The notes beneath the pieces are model-generated. The model did not search any database and was not told the origin of the DNA. It saw only the letters and a list, made by a program, of their open reading frames with translations. 64,000 bases of DNA from Bombella pollinis. Its GTDB lineage: Bacteria > Pseudomonadota > Alphaproteobacteria > Acetobacterales > Acetobacteraceae. Of this stretch, positions 1 through 8,385 are shown one piece after another (position 1 is the first letter of the stretch; each line of letters begins with the position of its first letter). The DNA is taken from the NCBI RefSeq assembly GCF_026385485.1, contig NZ_JANIDX010000005.1:146238-210237 (forward strand), written 5' to 3'. Made by a program: the position numbers and the translations under genes.

Positions 1-2
1 TA

Positions 3-470
3 CGGACCACTTTTGGCACCGATAGTCCCACCTTGCTCTCCATGGAGCTGAGCCTTCCAGAGATTAACCCGCTCCATCTTACCGATAATAACGCAGCACG
101 ATTCCTCCATACAGGCCAGTGCCTGAGCACGGAGCTTTCTATCCAAGGGGCGGATTTCTTCTCTTATTACAAACTCTTCACCCATCAACCTGCTGCACCT
201 GCCCCTACAGAGGGAGAAAGCAGTGGTGAGAATACCCCGCCCGCAGAAGCGAACAAAACCATTGCCCCACGCTTTAACGCGTTAGCCTTACAACGGCCCA
301 TTCTTGCCCCTGTGTTGGATTTTCTCCTCAGCCCGAAGGGACGCACTTTATCTATCAAAACCGGCCCCCTCTCCTTGGAGGACCTCGCCCATATCTCGAC
401 CGATGCCACTGATGAATCCCGCTTCGACCGGTTACATATCCTCAGCGTCACAACGCAGGAGATGCAATAA
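3..470 (+). CDS. 3' end of an unrecognised protein (partial)
   Basis: The reading frame is open from the left edge of the window to a TAA at 468-470, so this is the C-terminal part (about 155 residues) of a gene that starts outside. The first internal ATG is at 33, but the codons before it are also open and read like coding sequence, so I do not take it as the start. The middle is a Pro/Ala/Glu-rich linker (PAAPAPTEGE and PPAEA stretches) followed by a segment with alternating hydrophobic residues. I do not recognise the family; a periplasmic DUF2125-like protein is a guess only. No transmembrane segment is visible in this part. Confidence 0.55.
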   Translation, partial: RTTFGTDSPTLLSMELSLPEINPLHLTDNNAARFLHTGQCLSTELSIQGADFFSYYKLFTHQPAAPAPTEGESSGENTPPAEANKTIAPRFNALALQRPILAPVLDFLLSPKGRTLSIKTGPLSLEDLAHISTDATDESRFDRLHILSVTTQEMQ

Positions 471-521
471 GCCTTAAGCTCTTACAGAGGCGTCTATCAT
501 CATTTTGTAAGGGAAAGAGGC

Positions 522-598
522 TGGGGCGAATGACGGGACTTGAACCCGCGACCACCGGTACCACAAACCGGCGCTCTACCAACTGAGCTACATCCGCC
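522..598 (-). tRNA. tRNA-His (GTG anticodon)
   Basis: On the minus strand the sequence folds as a full cloverleaf: 7-bp acceptor stem (GCGGATG with CATTCGC, one G-U), D-arm with the AGCTCAGTTGG consensus, anticodon stem CCGGT/ACCGG around TTGTGGT, and a T-arm with TTCAAGT. The anticodon is GTG. A G lies just before the acceptor stem (position 598) opposite a C discriminator, the G-1:C73 pair that histidyl-tRNA synthetase needs. The CCA end is encoded (522-524). Confidence 0.96.
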
Positions 599-659
599 AC
601 ACAGCGACCCGATATTTATTAAATCCTGCTTGCCGCGTCCAGCCCCTTACAAAGATTTT

Positions 660-707
660 TGTCATCTTTTTTTGCAAGATGACACAGCCCCCCTTCCAAA
701 CGGGGGC
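660..707. repeat. Two adjacent inverted repeats before the SulP gene
   Basis: A perfect 9-bp inverted repeat (TGTCATCTT at 660-668, AAGATGACA at 676-684, 7-nt loop) is followed after 2 nt by a second hairpin (GCCCCC at 687-692, GGGGGC at 702-707, 9-nt loop). They sit in the space between the divergent tRNA-His and SulP genes. Neither is followed by a T-tract on the plus strand, so a terminator is unlikely; an operator or RNA structure is possible. The rest of 599-810 shows nothing else that I can name. Confidence 0.4.
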
Positions 708-810
708 GCGGGCTTCACACTCCCGAGCCAGCAGCTTATAGTTGCGAGACATATCACCGCATGAATCCTTGGCATATCGTTATAATAATAGGGAACAACG
801 TACAGCATCT

Positions 811-2265
811 ATGGCTATGAATCATTACATCCAACAATGGACCCAACGCCCCGTTAAAGAACTCCTCGCTGGGATGGTGGGGACTTTTGCGCTGATTCCC
901 GAAGTTATCGCTTTTTCTTATGTTGCGGGGGTCGCCCCTTCCGTCTCGCTCTTTGCCTCTTTTGTCATTTCCGTCTCCATCGCTATTTTTGGGGGGAGAC
1001 CGGGGATGATTTCTGGCGGGGCGGGGTCCGTTGCCTTGGTCTTAGCCCCACTGGTCCATGCTCATGGGGTCGATTACATGCTCCTCGCCACCCTCATGGC
1101 GGGGGGACTGCAAATCCTTTTTGGCGTGCTGCGCCTTCATTCCCTCATGCGGTTTGTCTCCAGCGAAGTCCGCACGGGCTTTGTCAATGCGTTGGCGATT
1201 CTCATCTTCTCTGCCCAAGTGCCTCAAATGCTGGGGGTCGGGTGGCAAACTCATATGCTGATTCTCATTGGGCTAGCGGTGATTTACTTGCTGCCGCGCC
1301 TCTCCCAAGCCATTCCCTCACCTCTAATTTGCATTGTTATTCTCACGCTCATCACCGTGATTCATCCTATGCCTGTCCGCACGATTGCGGACCTCGGCCC
1401 CCTACCGACTGGCCTGCCGCATTTCACACTGCCGCATATCCCCCTCACGGCAGAAACATTATCCATCACCTTCCCTTACGCTCTTGCTGTAGCTGCTGTT
1501 GGGTTGTTGGAATCCCTCATGACAGCCAGCGTGGTAGATGACCTCACCGATACACATGGGAAACCCCAACAAGAATGTACCGGCCTTGGAATCTCCAATA
1601 TTTTTGTCGGGTTGTTTGGTGGAATCGCCGGTTGTGGGATGATTGGCCAAACAGTGGGTAATCTCCGCTATGGCGGGCGGGGCCGGCTTTCTACCTTCAC
1701 CGCAGGGGCCTTCTTATTGCTCCTCATGGTTGTGCTGCATCCATGGGTCGCCCGTGTGCCTGTGGCAGCCTTGGTGGCCATCATGATTATGGTCTCCATC
1801 AGCACCTTTGCATGGGGGAGCCTAAAGGATATTTTCCATCATCCCAAATTAACCAGCCTTGTGATGATTATCACCGTCATCGTGGTGGTGCTGACCCATA
1901 ATCTCGCAGCTGGTGTGTTGGTCGGTGTTTTACTCTCTGGCTTGTTCTTTGCTTGGCATACAGCACGGCTTGTTCATGTCCATGCCGTGGAGGAACATAA
2001 CATCCTCACCTACCAGATACAGGGGCAAATCTTCTTCGCCTCAGCTGACCTCATGGCCGATTTCATGGATTATGAAACCTCAGCCCCCCGCGTAACGCTA
2101 GACCTCTCCCATGCCCGTTTTTGGGATATTACCGCCGTGCAAGCCTTGGAAAAGATTGTCGAGAAGTTCCGTAAACACGGCAAGGAGGTCACTGTCTGCG
2201 GGTTAAATCACGCCCAACATGCCATCCTGACCGAGCAATCTAACGAGGATGCCTTCACTCTCTGA
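811..2265 (+). CDS. SulP family inorganic anion transporter with STAS domain
   Basis: A 484-residue inner-membrane protein. Residues about 10-390 hold many hydrophobic segments with SulP features (GTFALIPEVIAFSYVAGV near the start, then GGRPGMISGGAGSVALV, and GGIAGCGMIGQT). Residues about 395-484 form a cytoplasmic STAS domain (VTLDLSHARFWDITAVQAL). SulP proteins carry sulfate, bicarbonate or dicarboxylates, by proton or sodium symport or by exchange; the substrate here cannot be read from sequence. The frame stays open upstream to a TTG at 742, but ATG 811 starts directly before the conserved region, so I use it; ATG 817 is also possible. No partner gene sits beside it: tRNA-His is divergent and hflX is convergent, with only 24 bp in between. 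Confidence 0.88.
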   Translation: MAMNHYIQQWTQRPVKELLAGMVGTFALIPEVIAFSYVAGVAPSVSLFASFVISVSIAIFGGRPGMISGGAGSVALVLAPLVHAHGVDYMLLATLMAGGLQILFGVLRLHSLMRFVSSEVRTGFVNALAILIFSAQVPQMLGVGWQTHMLILIGLAVIYLLPRLSQAIPSPLICIVILTLITVIHPMPVRTIADLGPLPTGLPHFTLPHIPLTAETLSITFPYALAVAAVGLLESLMTASVVDDLTDTHGKPQQECTGLGISNIFVGLFGGIAGCGMIGQTVGNLRYGGRGRLSTFTAGAFLLLLMVVLHPWVARVPVAALVAIMIMVSISTFAWGSLKDIFHHPKLTSLVMIITVIVVVLTHNLAAGVLVGVLLSGLFFAWHTARLVHVHAVEEHNILTYQIQGQIFFASADLMADFMDYETSAPRVTLDLSHARFWDITAVQALEKIVEKFRKHGKEVTVCGLNHAQHAILTEQSNEDAFTL

Positions 2266-2289
2266 AGGCAGCTCTCTTTACGCCGTACT

Positions 2290-3606
2290 CTAACCCTCTG
2301 GCTGGAGGGTGAGATGCGGGTAATGCCGCACAAAACGCTGCTGGTCAGCTGGGAAGAGACGGACCATGAGGGTGAGACGCTCCTCCCCATCATGCCGCTC
2401 TGTCACCTCCCCATGTTCATAGAGCCACGCTAAAGCGGCTCCCTCTGTCACGGGGATGGATACGCTAAAACGCTTCATAGAGCGGGTCATGAAGGCATCA
2501 ATCGCCTCCATAAGGTCTGGGAGGCCTTCCCCTGTCAGGGCAGAGACAGCAACACTCCCCTCCCGCACAGGAATACTGGCTGTCCCACCAAGCAAATCCG
2601 CTTTATTGAGGACCTCGATAACGCGCTCCGGCCATGCTTCATCCAACATGCCATCGGCCGCCATATCATTAAGTACGGACAACACATCATCACGTTGGGC
2701 AGCACTATCTGGGTGCGCAGCATCGCGGACATGGAGGATAATATCAGCCTCCGCCACTTCCTCTAAAGTTGCGCGGAAGGCGGCAATCAACTCCGTAGGG
2801 AGGTCGCTAATAAACCCCACCGTGTCCGATAAAATCACCCGCCGCCCGGAAGGGAGCGTCAGATTGCGCATTGTGGGGTCTAGCGTTGCAAAAAGCTGGT
2901 CCTGCGCGTGCACACCCGCCCCTGTGATTTTATTAAAAAGGGTTGATTTCCCTGCATTCGTGTAGCCAACCAACGCCACAACGGGGAAGGGCACCTTCCG
3001 GCGCGCATGACGGTGCAGCCCACGCGTCCGGCGGACTTGCTCTAGCTCCTTACGCAGCTTGACCAAACGCTCATCCAGCATCCGCCTATCAGCCTCAATC
3101 TGCGTTTCCCCCGGCCCCCCGAGGAAGCCAAACCCACCGCGTTGCCGCTCCAAATGCGTCCAAAGCCTTACAAGGCGGGAGCGTTGATACTCCAAATGTG
3201 CAAGCTCGACCTGCAACACACCTTCCCGCGTGGCAGCCCGTGCGCCGAAAATATCAAGGATTAAGCCCGTACGGTCCACGACCTTACAGCCCATCGCTTT
3301 TTCTAAATTACGTTGCTGCGCAGGTGAGAGGCGCGCATCTACTACCACAACCCCAACGGATTCTGCTTTGACAATCTCCGTCAGTTCCTCCACCTGCCCT
3401 GCCCCCAGCAAGGTCGCTGGCCGCCGCGCCCTTAGCGGGTAAATCGCCGTATGGACAATCTCTAACCCAATCGATGCCGCCAGCCCTACGGCTTCCTCAA
3501 GGCGTGCCGCAGCCGCGCGCCCTTCAAGAAAAGCCTGCTTCTCTGCGGGAAGGATAACAGCAGCGAGGGTCGGCTTACGGGCTGTATCGTGCAAAGGCTG
3601 CTTCAC
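2290..3606 (-). CDS. hflX: GTPase HflX, ribosome-associated
   Basis: A 438-residue GTPase. The N-terminal half holds the HflX domain (ATLLGAGQVEEL, VVVDARLSPAQQRNLE) and the glycine-rich segment GGFGFLGGPGETQIE. The G domain follows with G1 GYTNAGKSTL, G3 DTVGF and G4 NKAD. Family members bind the 50S subunit and split or rescue stalled 70S ribosomes, notably under heat stress. It is the last gene of the dusB-to-hflX operon; its ATG overlaps the end of hfq by 4 nt, so the two are translationally coupled. The hfq-hflX pairing is also seen in gammaproteobacteria. Length is normal for the family. Confidence 0.95.
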   Translation of the reverse strand: MKQPLHDTARKPTLAAVILPAEKQAFLEGRAAAARLEEAVGLAASIGLEIVHTAIYPLRARRPATLLGAGQVEELTEIVKAESVGVVVVDARLSPAQQRNLEKAMGCKVVDRTGLILDIFGARAATREGVLQVELAHLEYQRSRLVRLWTHLERQRGGFGFLGGPGETQIEADRRMLDERLVKLRKELEQVRRTRGLHRHARRKVPFPVVALVGYTNAGKSTLFNKITGAGVHAQDQLFATLDPTMRNLTLPSGRRVILSDTVGFISDLPTELIAAFRATLEEVAEADIILHVRDAAHPDSAAQRDDVLSVLNDMAADGMLDEAWPERVIEVLNKADLLGGTASIPVREGSVAVSALTGEGLPDLMEAIDAFMTRSMKRFSVSIPVTEGAALAWLYEHGEVTERHDGEERLTLMVRLFPADQQRFVRHYPHLTLQPEG

Positions 3607-3830
3607 AGCATGTCCGGCAAAGCAGCAACAGGCATAATCGTGCTCACCGCATGTTTATAGACGAGCTGCACATGACCATCCCGGCGTAGCAACACGCTCT
3701 CATCATCAAATTGAACGATGACGCCTTGTAGCTTCACCCCATTGACTAAAAAGACCGTCACCGCTTCTTCCTGCTGCTGCACATAGGCCAAAAACTGCCT
3801 CTGCACATCGCTCCCTTTTGGCTCTACCAT
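3603..3830 (-). CDS. hfq: RNA chaperone Hfq
   Basis: A 75-residue Hfq. The Sm1 motif with VFLVNGVKLQGVIVQFDDE and the Sm2 motif with YKHAVSTI are both present; the start MVEPKGSDVQRQFL resembles other alphaproteobacterial Hfq proteins. It forms a hexamer that pairs small RNAs with mRNAs. I chose ATG 3830, preceded by AAGGA. An upstream GTG at 3845 would overlap the ntrX stop and add five residues not typical of the family. It lies 11 nt after ntrX and overlaps hflX by 4 nt. Confidence 0.95.
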   Translation of the reverse strand: MVEPKGSDVQRQFLAYVQQQEEAVTVFLVNGVKLQGVIVQFDDESVLLRRDGHVQLVYKHAVSTIMPVAALPDML

Positions 3831-3841
3831 ATGGTCCTTCT

Positions 3842-5269
3842 TCACTTTGCTTCCTGCCCGCTTCGCGCTGATTGAGCAGCAGAGCGATCCTCTTGCGTGA
3901 CGCCCAGTTGTTTTAATTTACGATGTAGCGCGCTGCGCTCCATACACACAAAATTCGCTGTCCGGCTGATGTTACCACCAAAGCGCATAAGCTGGACTTG
4001 CAGATATTGCGTCTCAAAATGGTCCCGCGCCTCACGCAGGGGCAGGCTCATCACATCGGCCTCCGCAGTAAGGCATGTCATAGAGGGGGCCCCCTCGCGC
4101 ACAATATCAGGCAACATCTCCGCCCGGATGATGTTGGACTGCTCCCCCTCCCCAGCGGGAAGCATAATGAGCATACGCTCCATCAAATTACGCAGCTCAC
4201 GAATATTGCCCGGCCAATCGTAAGTTTGCAGACACGCCAACGCATCGACCGACAATGTCCGCACAGGCAAGCCAGAGGAGCGTGCGCAACTTTCCAAAAA
4301 ATATTGGGCCAGCATGGGGATATCCTCTGGCCGCTCCGCCAAAGAGGGGACCTGCAACGGCACAACAGCGAGGCGGTAATATAAATCCTCCCGGAAATGC
4401 CGTGTTGTAATCTCTGCCTGCAAATCCCGGCTTGTTGCCGCTAAAACGCGGACATCCACCTTCATACTATGCGTCCCACCGAGACGCTCGAAGGTATTAA
4501 TCTGCAAAGCGCGCACAATTTTGCCCTGAATCTCCAGCGGCATATCTGCGACTTCATCCAACAAGAGCGTGCCTTTATGGGCGCGCTCTAACAAGCCGGG
4601 ACGGCCGGGTTTGCCCTCACTCCCTTCCACCCCAAAAAGTTCTTCCTCAAAATGATCAGGCGCAAGAGCCGCGCAATTCAACACCACGAAAGGGCCTTCT
4701 GCGCGTTTAGATTGCGCATGAATCATCCGCGCGACCACTTCCTTCCCTGCCCCAGCCGGGCCGGAAATCAACACGCGTGAGTTTGTAGGGGCCACACGGC
4801 TAATTTGCCCACGCAAAGCATTAATCAGCGCGCTATCGCCCATCAATGTCCCTTGCTCACCCGCCCGCAAACGTAGCTCGGCATTTTCCTTTCGCAACCG
4901 TGCTGCCTCTAACGCACGGCGCACAATGACCAATAGCCGGTCCGTCTGAAATGGCTTCTCTAAAAAATCATAAGCCCCATGATGAAGGCTAGAGACGGCG
5001 GTCTCAATCGTCCCATGGCCAGAGATCATAATCACGGGCACATCAGGACGTTGCTCCTTAAAGAGCTTTAAAAGGGCCATACCATCAAGCTGCGAGTTTT
5101 GCAGCCAAATATCCAAAATGACGAGCGAGGGACGGCTCTCCCTAAAGAGACGAATCGCTTCATCAGAATTCGCCGCTTCACGGGTTAGATAGCCGTCATC
5201 CTCCAAAATCCCAGCTAAGAGAAAGCGGATATCCGGCTCATCATCAACAATCAGAATCTCATGCTCCAT
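3842..5269 (-). CDS. ntrX: Nitrogen regulation response regulator NtrX
   Basis: A 475-residue response regulator. Residues 1-120 are a receiver domain with acidic pocket D9/D10 and phospho-acceptor D53. An AAA+ domain (about 140-375) keeps Walker A (GPAGAGKEV) and Walker B (GTLLLDEVADM). The C-terminus is a Fis-type helix-turn-helix (NISRTANFVCMERSALHRKL). The GAFTGA loop for sigma-54 contact is missing (the segment after LFGVEGSEGK reads differently), which is known for alphaproteobacterial NtrX. It works with NtrY in nitrogen, redox and envelope control. It lies 9 nt after ntrY and 11 nt before hfq. Confidence 0.93.
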   Translation of the reverse strand: MEHEILIVDDEPDIRFLLAGILEDDGYLTREAANSDEAIRLFRESRPSLVILDIWLQNSQLDGMALLKLFKEQRPDVPVIMISGHGTIETAVSSLHHGAYDFLEKPFQTDRLLVIVRRALEAARLRKENAELRLRAGEQGTLMGDSALINALRGQISRVAPTNSRVLISGPAGAGKEVVARMIHAQSKRAEGPFVVLNCAALAPDHFEEELFGVEGSEGKPGRPGLLERAHKGTLLLDEVADMPLEIQGKIVRALQINTFERLGGTHSMKVDVRVLAATSRDLQAEITTRHFREDLYYRLAVVPLQVPSLAERPEDIPMLAQYFLESCARSSGLPVRTLSVDALACLQTYDWPGNIRELRNLMERMLIMLPAGEGEQSNIIRAEMLPDIVREGAPSMTCLTAEADVMSLPLREARDHFETQYLQVQLMRFGGNISRTANFVCMERSALHRKLKQLGVTQEDRSAAQSARSGQEAK

Positions 5270-5278
5270 GACTTACCT

Positions 5279-7645
5279 TCATGCTCTGCTTTCGCCATCT
5301 CCTGCAAGGTCTTTATCCATCAAAGGGATATGCAATGCGACCAACGTCCCTGTTGCCTCTTGTCCTGCCTCAAGAGGCCCAACGAACATCTGACATTCCT
5401 GCTCTGTCAACGGGCGTAACCGCACCTGACCGTGATGAGCCTCCATCGCACGATGAACGATGGCCAGCCCCAACCCCGTCCCCTTCTCCTTATGGGTTAC
5501 ATAAGGCTCGGTAAGGCGTTGATGCTCCCCAGCAGGCAGACCCACGCCATTATCTGCAACGCTTATGATTGCCGCTCCCTCCTCTTGCGTCAAGCGCAGG
5601 ATAATCGTCCCGATAACAGGGTGCCCTTCCCCAACCTGCCGCTTGGTCATGAGGATAGCATCTGCTGCATTTTGTAACAGATTGATAAGAGACTGACTAA
5701 TTAAACGATGGTCACACCGTACAATAACCGCCCCTCCCTCTGGCATATCCAACTGATAAGCAATTTCGGGATGGGCATTTTGCTGGAGGAACAACGTCTC
5801 CCGGCAAAGCCGGACGAGGTCATGCTCGGCCATTTCCGGCTGGGGCATCCGCGCAAAGGAGGAAAACTCATCCACCATGCGCCCTATATCCCCCACCTGC
5901 CGCACAATCGTGCTGATGAGACGGTCATAAATCTCCGGGTCGCTGGTAATTTCTTTATGAAAACGCCGCCGCAATCGCTCTGCCGCTAATTGAATCGGCG
6001 TGAGTGGATTTTTAATCTCATGAGCAATACGGCGTGCCACATCCGCCCATGCGGCTTTACGCTGCGCGACTTGGAGGAGGGTAATATCATCAAACGTGAC
6101 AACATAACCCGTTGACCCTGCATGATCATTTTGGTCCGCCACAGCACAAACAAGCAAGGTCCGCCCTGCCCCAGCCCCGCCACCACTCCCCGGGCCACCG
6201 GGGGCATGAGCATGTTCAGCATCAATTTGAATCTCCGCGCCATGCTCTTTATCAGGCTGCTCCTTCACCGCTTGCAGCAAAGCGGCAAACTCTGGCACGA
6301 AGGCCACTAAGGGCCGCCCCTTTGCTTGCTCCATATCCCGCTGAAGAATAAAAGACGCTGCCCGGTTAGGCAGCTCAACAAGCTGATTATGGTCTAAGCC
6401 AATCACCCCAGCAGACACACCGGCAAGGACTGTCTCGGTAAAACGGCGGCGTTCATCAATTTGGTCATAAGCCAGCATGAGTTCAGAGCGTTGGTCAGCA
6501 AGCTGGCTGGCCATGAGGTTAAACGCCCGAGAGAGTGCCATCAACTCATCTTCCCGATTCCCCTTACCCTCCACGGGAACACGCGCTGTTAAATCCCCCC
6601 GTGAGATACGCTGTGCCGCGCGGATTAACTGGCTAAGCGGCCGTGTAATGCGATTAGCTTGGGAGAGGCCACTTAACATCCCCACCGCTAACACCAGCAG
6701 CCCCATAAGAGCCAAAATCACAATAAGGACAAGCTGCGCCTTCCCACGATTATTGAGCATGCGCTGATAATCCTGCACCAGCGCATTTGTCCGTGTCATA
6801 TGATGAAGAATCTCAGGGTCCACCGGGCGGGTAATGACGAGCATCAAGCCAGAATTACCCCCCAGCGAGACGACCCCGCGGACCAGTTTTGCCTCTGGTT
6901 GGTCCAGCAGCACGACCTCACCCGTCCGCGCCATAGCCGCAACAGAGCGTGGAGGAAGCTCCTTTTGCGGGTCCTCCGCCCGAATGGCCAGCAATCCCCC
7001 AGTGGCGATGATTTTATAAGTCAGCGGGTTAAAGATAATCGCATCATTCAACCCGCGCTCGGTCACCTCATCTTCTAACAACGCTTGTAAGCGGGAATGA
7101 TCATGGAACAAATCTGTCCCATGGGTGAACATTTCATCATTCTGAACCGTCAGCAGCGTATTAGCTAAAGCGAAGGCTTCTGTCCGTGTATTCTCATTAT
7201 GTTCCCGCAAATACCCCGCCGCGACAGAGCGTGCCTCACTCAACGCATTATTCACCCGATTGGAGAACCAAATCTCCACCCCGTAATGGAAGAATAGCGC
7301 AGACAATACCCCGACCATCAAAGCAGGGGCTACAGCCACAACACCAAAGAGCATAACCAGCTGGGTATGCAGCCGCGCACCTGCTTGGCCCATGCGCCGC
7401 TCGGCCAACATCCGGCCAATTTGCCGCACTGCCGCCGCCCCAATGAGCATAATTGTGATGAAATCGAGCAGAAAAAGCAAAGCTTGGGCCCGCGGCACAC
7501 GCGCGAGAGACACACCCCCAGCTAAGACGATGAAGGTCACAAAGGTCAGTACCAACGCCACAACCGTCAGCACCACCATACCGTTAGGGCTGGTAAGCCG
7601 CCAGAGGGAGGCCCTCATTTTCCCAGAAAAGAACCGCCTCATCAC
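5279..7645 (-). CDS. ntrY: Sensor histidine kinase NtrY
   Basis: A 788-residue membrane kinase. Three hydrophobic segments lie at about 20-130, then an extracytoplasmic sensor region up to about 300, another membrane helix (LVLIVILALMGLLVLAVGML), a HAMP domain (NRITRPLSQLI), a PAS domain, and HisKA plus HATPase_c. The phosphorylated His is in RRIAHEIKNPLTPIQLAAERL; N and G boxes are NLLQNAADAI and GTGLGLAIV. A glycine-rich insert (APGGPGSGGGAGAG) sits in the PAS region. It is the partner of NtrX. The stop is 9 nt before ntrX and the start 8 nt after the ntrC remnant. Confidence 0.94.
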   Translation of the reverse strand: MMRRFFSGKMRASLWRLTSPNGMVVLTVVALVLTFVTFIVLAGGVSLARVPRAQALLFLLDFITIMLIGAAAVRQIGRMLAERRMGQAGARLHTQLVMLFGVVAVAPALMVGVLSALFFHYGVEIWFSNRVNNALSEARSVAAGYLREHNENTRTEAFALANTLLTVQNDEMFTHGTDLFHDHSRLQALLEDEVTERGLNDAIIFNPLTYKIIATGGLLAIRAEDPQKELPPRSVAAMARTGEVVLLDQPEAKLVRGVVSLGGNSGLMLVITRPVDPEILHHMTRTNALVQDYQRMLNNRGKAQLVLIVILALMGLLVLAVGMLSGLSQANRITRPLSQLIRAAQRISRGDLTARVPVEGKGNREDELMALSRAFNLMASQLADQRSELMLAYDQIDERRRFTETVLAGVSAGVIGLDHNQLVELPNRAASFILQRDMEQAKGRPLVAFVPEFAALLQAVKEQPDKEHGAEIQIDAEHAHAPGGPGSGGGAGAGRTLLVCAVADQNDHAGSTGYVVTFDDITLLQVAQRKAAWADVARRIAHEIKNPLTPIQLAAERLRRRFHKEITSDPEIYDRLISTIVRQVGDIGRMVDEFSSFARMPQPEMAEHDLVRLCRETLFLQQNAHPEIAYQLDMPEGGAVIVRCDHRLISQSLINLLQNAADAILMTKRQVGEGHPVIGTIILRLTQEEGAAIISVADNGVGLPAGEHQRLTEPYVTHKEKGTGLGLAIVHRAMEAHHGQVRLRPLTEQECQMFVGPLEAGQEATGTLVALHIPLMDKDLAGDGESRA

Positions 7646-7653
7646 GCGCTCTC

Positions 7654-8385
7654 CTACCGCGCCCCTGGCGGACGGGGAATCGTAATCTGAAGCTCCTGAA
7701 TCCGCTTGCGCAATGTGTTCCGGTTCAACCCTAATAAAGCAGCGGCTTTAAGCTGATTACCCCCCGTATGCTGCAAGACCATCATAATAAGAGGCTTCTC
7801 TACCGCGCCCACCACACTATTATGGAGGTTACAACTCCCTGCCTCTAACCCTGCACGCACGTAGCTCCGCATCACAGGCTCAAACATCGCCGCCAAACCG
7901 CCTTTAGAGGCCGCCGCTAAACTACCCACAGCCTGCAAACGCTCCGGGCCTAAACATTGCTCCACCGGCAAAGAGGCTAGCCAATGCCGCAAGCCGTCCT
8001 CCAGCCCCCCATGACGCAACAAAGTCGCATGGTCATGGCAGCTCGCTACAATAATCCGTACGCGCTCCTCCCGCCTCACATGAGTCCGCCCGGCTAAAAA
8101 CAGCGCAAAGCGATGCTGCATCTGGGGGGAGAGGCAATCCAGCTCATCAATTAAGAGCGTGCCTCCTTGAGCTTGCTCTAACCAGCCATTCCCTGCCGTG
8201 CCAAAGAGACGCTCCTCCCGCAAAGCCCGTGGCACGCCTGTTAGGCCCGCCACCACAAATGCCCCATGCGCGCAAGGGCTGTGAACATGAATCTGCTGGG
8301 CAATATCCAGCCGCTCCCGCGCGCTAGCCCCGTGGAGGAATAAAGGCCGCATCGCACGGGCCTCGCGGGCAGTACGCTCTGCCAT
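7654..8385 (-). CDS. Degenerate NtrC-like protein without receiver domain, Walker A or GAFTGA loop
   Basis: A 243-residue remnant of NtrC by position (between dusB and ntrY) and by its end, where GGNQLKAAALLGLNRNTLRKRI is the NtrC Fis-type DNA-binding helix-turn-helix. The receiver domain is absent: the protein starts directly in the AAA+ domain. Where NtrC has a GESGTGKE Walker A, this reads LHGASARERLDIA with no glycine-rich loop and no Lys. Between LFG and the GGTLLIDE strand only about 8 residues remain, so the GAFTGA loop is gone. Walker B (GGTLLIDELD) is still visible. It should not hydrolyse ATP or activate sigma-54, but may still bind DNA. ntrB, usual before ntrC, is missing. Its start overlaps the dusB stop (TAATG). 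Confidence 0.75.
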   Translation of the reverse strand: MAERTAREARAMRPLFLHGASARERLDIAQQIHVHSPCAHGAFVVAGLTGVPRALREERLFGTAGNGWLEQAQGGTLLIDELDCLSPQMQHRFALFLAGRTHVRREERVRIIVASCHDHATLLRHGGLEDGLRHWLASLPVEQCLGPERLQAVGSLAAASKGGLAAMFEPVMRSYVRAGLEAGSCNLHNSVVGAVEKPLIMMVLQHTGGNQLKAAALLGLNRNTLRKRIQELQITIPRPPGAR

